From assembly GCA_903841915.1 (NCBI GenBank), contig CAIMKO010000097.1, positions 1 through 6,735 on the forward strand: a stretch of DNA of 6,735 nt, written 5' to 3'. The DNA is from an uncultured Chitinophagaceae bacterium (GTDB taxonomy: Bacteria; Bacteroidota; Bacteroidia; Chitinophagales; Chitinophagaceae). This document shows, piece after piece, positions 5,849-6,735 of this stretch. The notes below the pieces were generated by a model. It saw nothing but the letters and a program-made list of their open reading frames with translations. It did no database searches and was not told the origin of the DNA. Every line of letters starts with the position of its first letter. Positions within the stretch are counted from its first letter, which is position 1. Position numbers and translations under genes: made by a program.

Positions 5849-6733
5849 TCATTTGGTGGTTTGTAATTGCATAACCGTTGTCAGAAATGAAGCAATCTCG
5901 TTTTGGGGACTTATAATATCATGTGAAAGAATTGGAGAGCCTAATACATGATCACCGGCGTTTGGTATCGCGACCATTTTCTTTTTATCATCCTTAGTTC
6001 CTAAATGGTCAAACATTTCTTTGATGGCAGACACTTTTACTACTTTATCCTGATTTTTTTCATCCTTATAATAGTATAAAACAAGGGTAGGTTGTTTTAT
6101 TTTAACGAATGAATTTTCATTCATTGTGGTTTCTAGTAGTTCTTGAAGAGCAACGATTGCTTCTAATCTGTACTTGTCATTCCAGTATTGTTTATATGCC
6201 GCCGATGCATTGGGAATGGTATTAAATTCCGACTGTTTTACCAACCTTGCAATTTGTAATCCCCAGCGATTATTTAGTAACCATGCATTAGGATCGTTGA
6301 TTGCAATATTGGGAGATAATAAAATAATTCCCGCAACATCAGAATAGGTTGCCGCTAATTGCAAGGCCTCTGTTGCACCTGTTGATGTACCCATCAATAT
6401 TACTTTATTGCCTAATTGTTTTCCTATCGCATATGCTTGTTTTGAACTTTCCCATAATTTATCTGCTGTAAGGTTCATCAGCGCATCTGTTGTATCAATT
6501 CCATGTTCTGCCAGTCTGGATAAATATAAATTGCAACCGAATTGTTTGGCAATATTGCGGTGAACCGGATTGCCTTCTTCCTGTGAGGCACTGAAACCAT
6601 GGAGATAAACAATAGAATATTCTGTTTTTTGTTTGAGCGAATCATTTGCCCAAACAATTCTTGCTTCATTATTATTTTTTAATTTATGTGCAGATTCTCT
6701 AGCTGAGATATATTGTTGCAGTGCAATGCCATT
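5849..6733 (-). CDS. alpha/beta hydrolase, N-terminus outside window
   Basis: The frame is open from the right edge to TGA at 5849-5851, giving 294 visible residues. The ATG at 6478 is internal: upstream in the same frame lie SIVYLHGFSASQEEG (HGFS matches the oxyanion-hole HG motif), then NPVHRNIAKQFGCNLYLSRL and EHGIDTTDALMNL, all conserved-looking. The nucleophile elbow is GTSTG (Ser codon 6383-6385), preceded by VILM. The probable catalytic His lies in IPNAGDHVLGSP near the C-terminus, after a YYYKDEKNQD stretch that may carry the acid. Conserved SPNIAINDPNAWLLNN lies in the middle. This is an alpha/beta-fold serine hydrolase of the lysophospholipase/esterase kind. Substrate is unknown, and location too, since any signal peptide would be off the edge. 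It is upstream of and co-directional with fabH, with an 82-base gap. Confidence 0.9.
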   Translation of the reverse strand, partial: NGIALQQYISARESAHKLKNNNEARIVWANDSLKQKTEYSIVYLHGFSASQEEGNPVHRNIAKQFGCNLYLSRLAEHGIDTTDALMNLTADKLWESSKQAYAIGKQLGNKVILMGTSTGATEALQLAATYSDVAGIILLSPNIAINDPNAWLLNNRWGLQIARLVKQSEFNTIPNASAAYKQYWNDKYRLEAIVALQELLETTMNENSFVKIKQPTLVLYYYKDEKNQDKVVKVSAIKEMFDHLGTKDDKKKMVAIPNAGDHVLGSPILSHDIISPQNEIASFLTTVMQLQTTK

Positions 6734-6735
6734 GA

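Noticed and set aside
6478..6669. A 63-codon frame on the - strand starting MKQELFGQM
   Set aside because: It is out of frame with, and fully inside, the alpha/beta hydrolase coding sequence, whose frame carries the HGFS motif here. The translation has no family features.

Overview
This AT-rich window reads as ordinary chromosomal housekeeping DNA from an aerobic member of the Bacteroidota. Family Chitinophagaceae or a close relative is my best inference, from protein wording alone. Two gene starts are preceded by exact matches to the Bacteroidota -7 promoter motif TAnnTTTG, and Shine-Dalgarno sequences are generally absent, as is usual in that phylum. I see no phage, insertion sequence, CRISPR, tRNA or rRNA. 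Almost all of the window outside one 644-base gap is coding.

Layout. At the left edge, on the + strand, is the C-terminal two thirds of the beta subunit of a 2-oxoacid:ferredoxin oxidoreductase (korB), closed by a strong intrinsic terminator. A gap of about 640 bases follows. It holds one doubtful 78-codon reading frame and a cluster of hairpins, at least one of which looks like a terminator. Next comes a YrdC/YciO-domain protein (+), which converges with and overlaps by 9 bases the ribonuclease HII gene (-). Ribonuclease HII is divergent from ctaA (+, haem A synthase), which has its own TAnnTTTG promoter. ctaA then converges on a leftward block: a lipid kinase of the diacylglycerol/sphingosine kinase superfamily, a FabH-type ketoacyl-ACP synthase III and, at the right edge, an alpha/beta hydrolase whose N-terminus is cut off by the window.

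How the genes fit together. KorB (oxidative decarboxylation of 2-oxoglutarate or another 2-oxoacid) and CtaA (cofactor for aa3-type terminal oxidase) point to aerobic respiratory metabolism. The lipid kinase and ketoacyl-ACP synthase III lie in the same direction 46 bases apart and both act on lipids, but an apparent promoter between them means they need not be one operon. RNase HII and the YciO-like protein belong to nucleic-acid upkeep or translation-related families.

The points most worth a second look are modest. They are an insertion of about 30 residues in the synthase between its catalytic Cys and His, loss of the SAN signature in the YrdC-domain protein, a sphingosine-kinase-like glycine loop in the lipid kinase, and the hairpin cluster in the long gap. 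I found no convincing evidence for a previously undescribed system.
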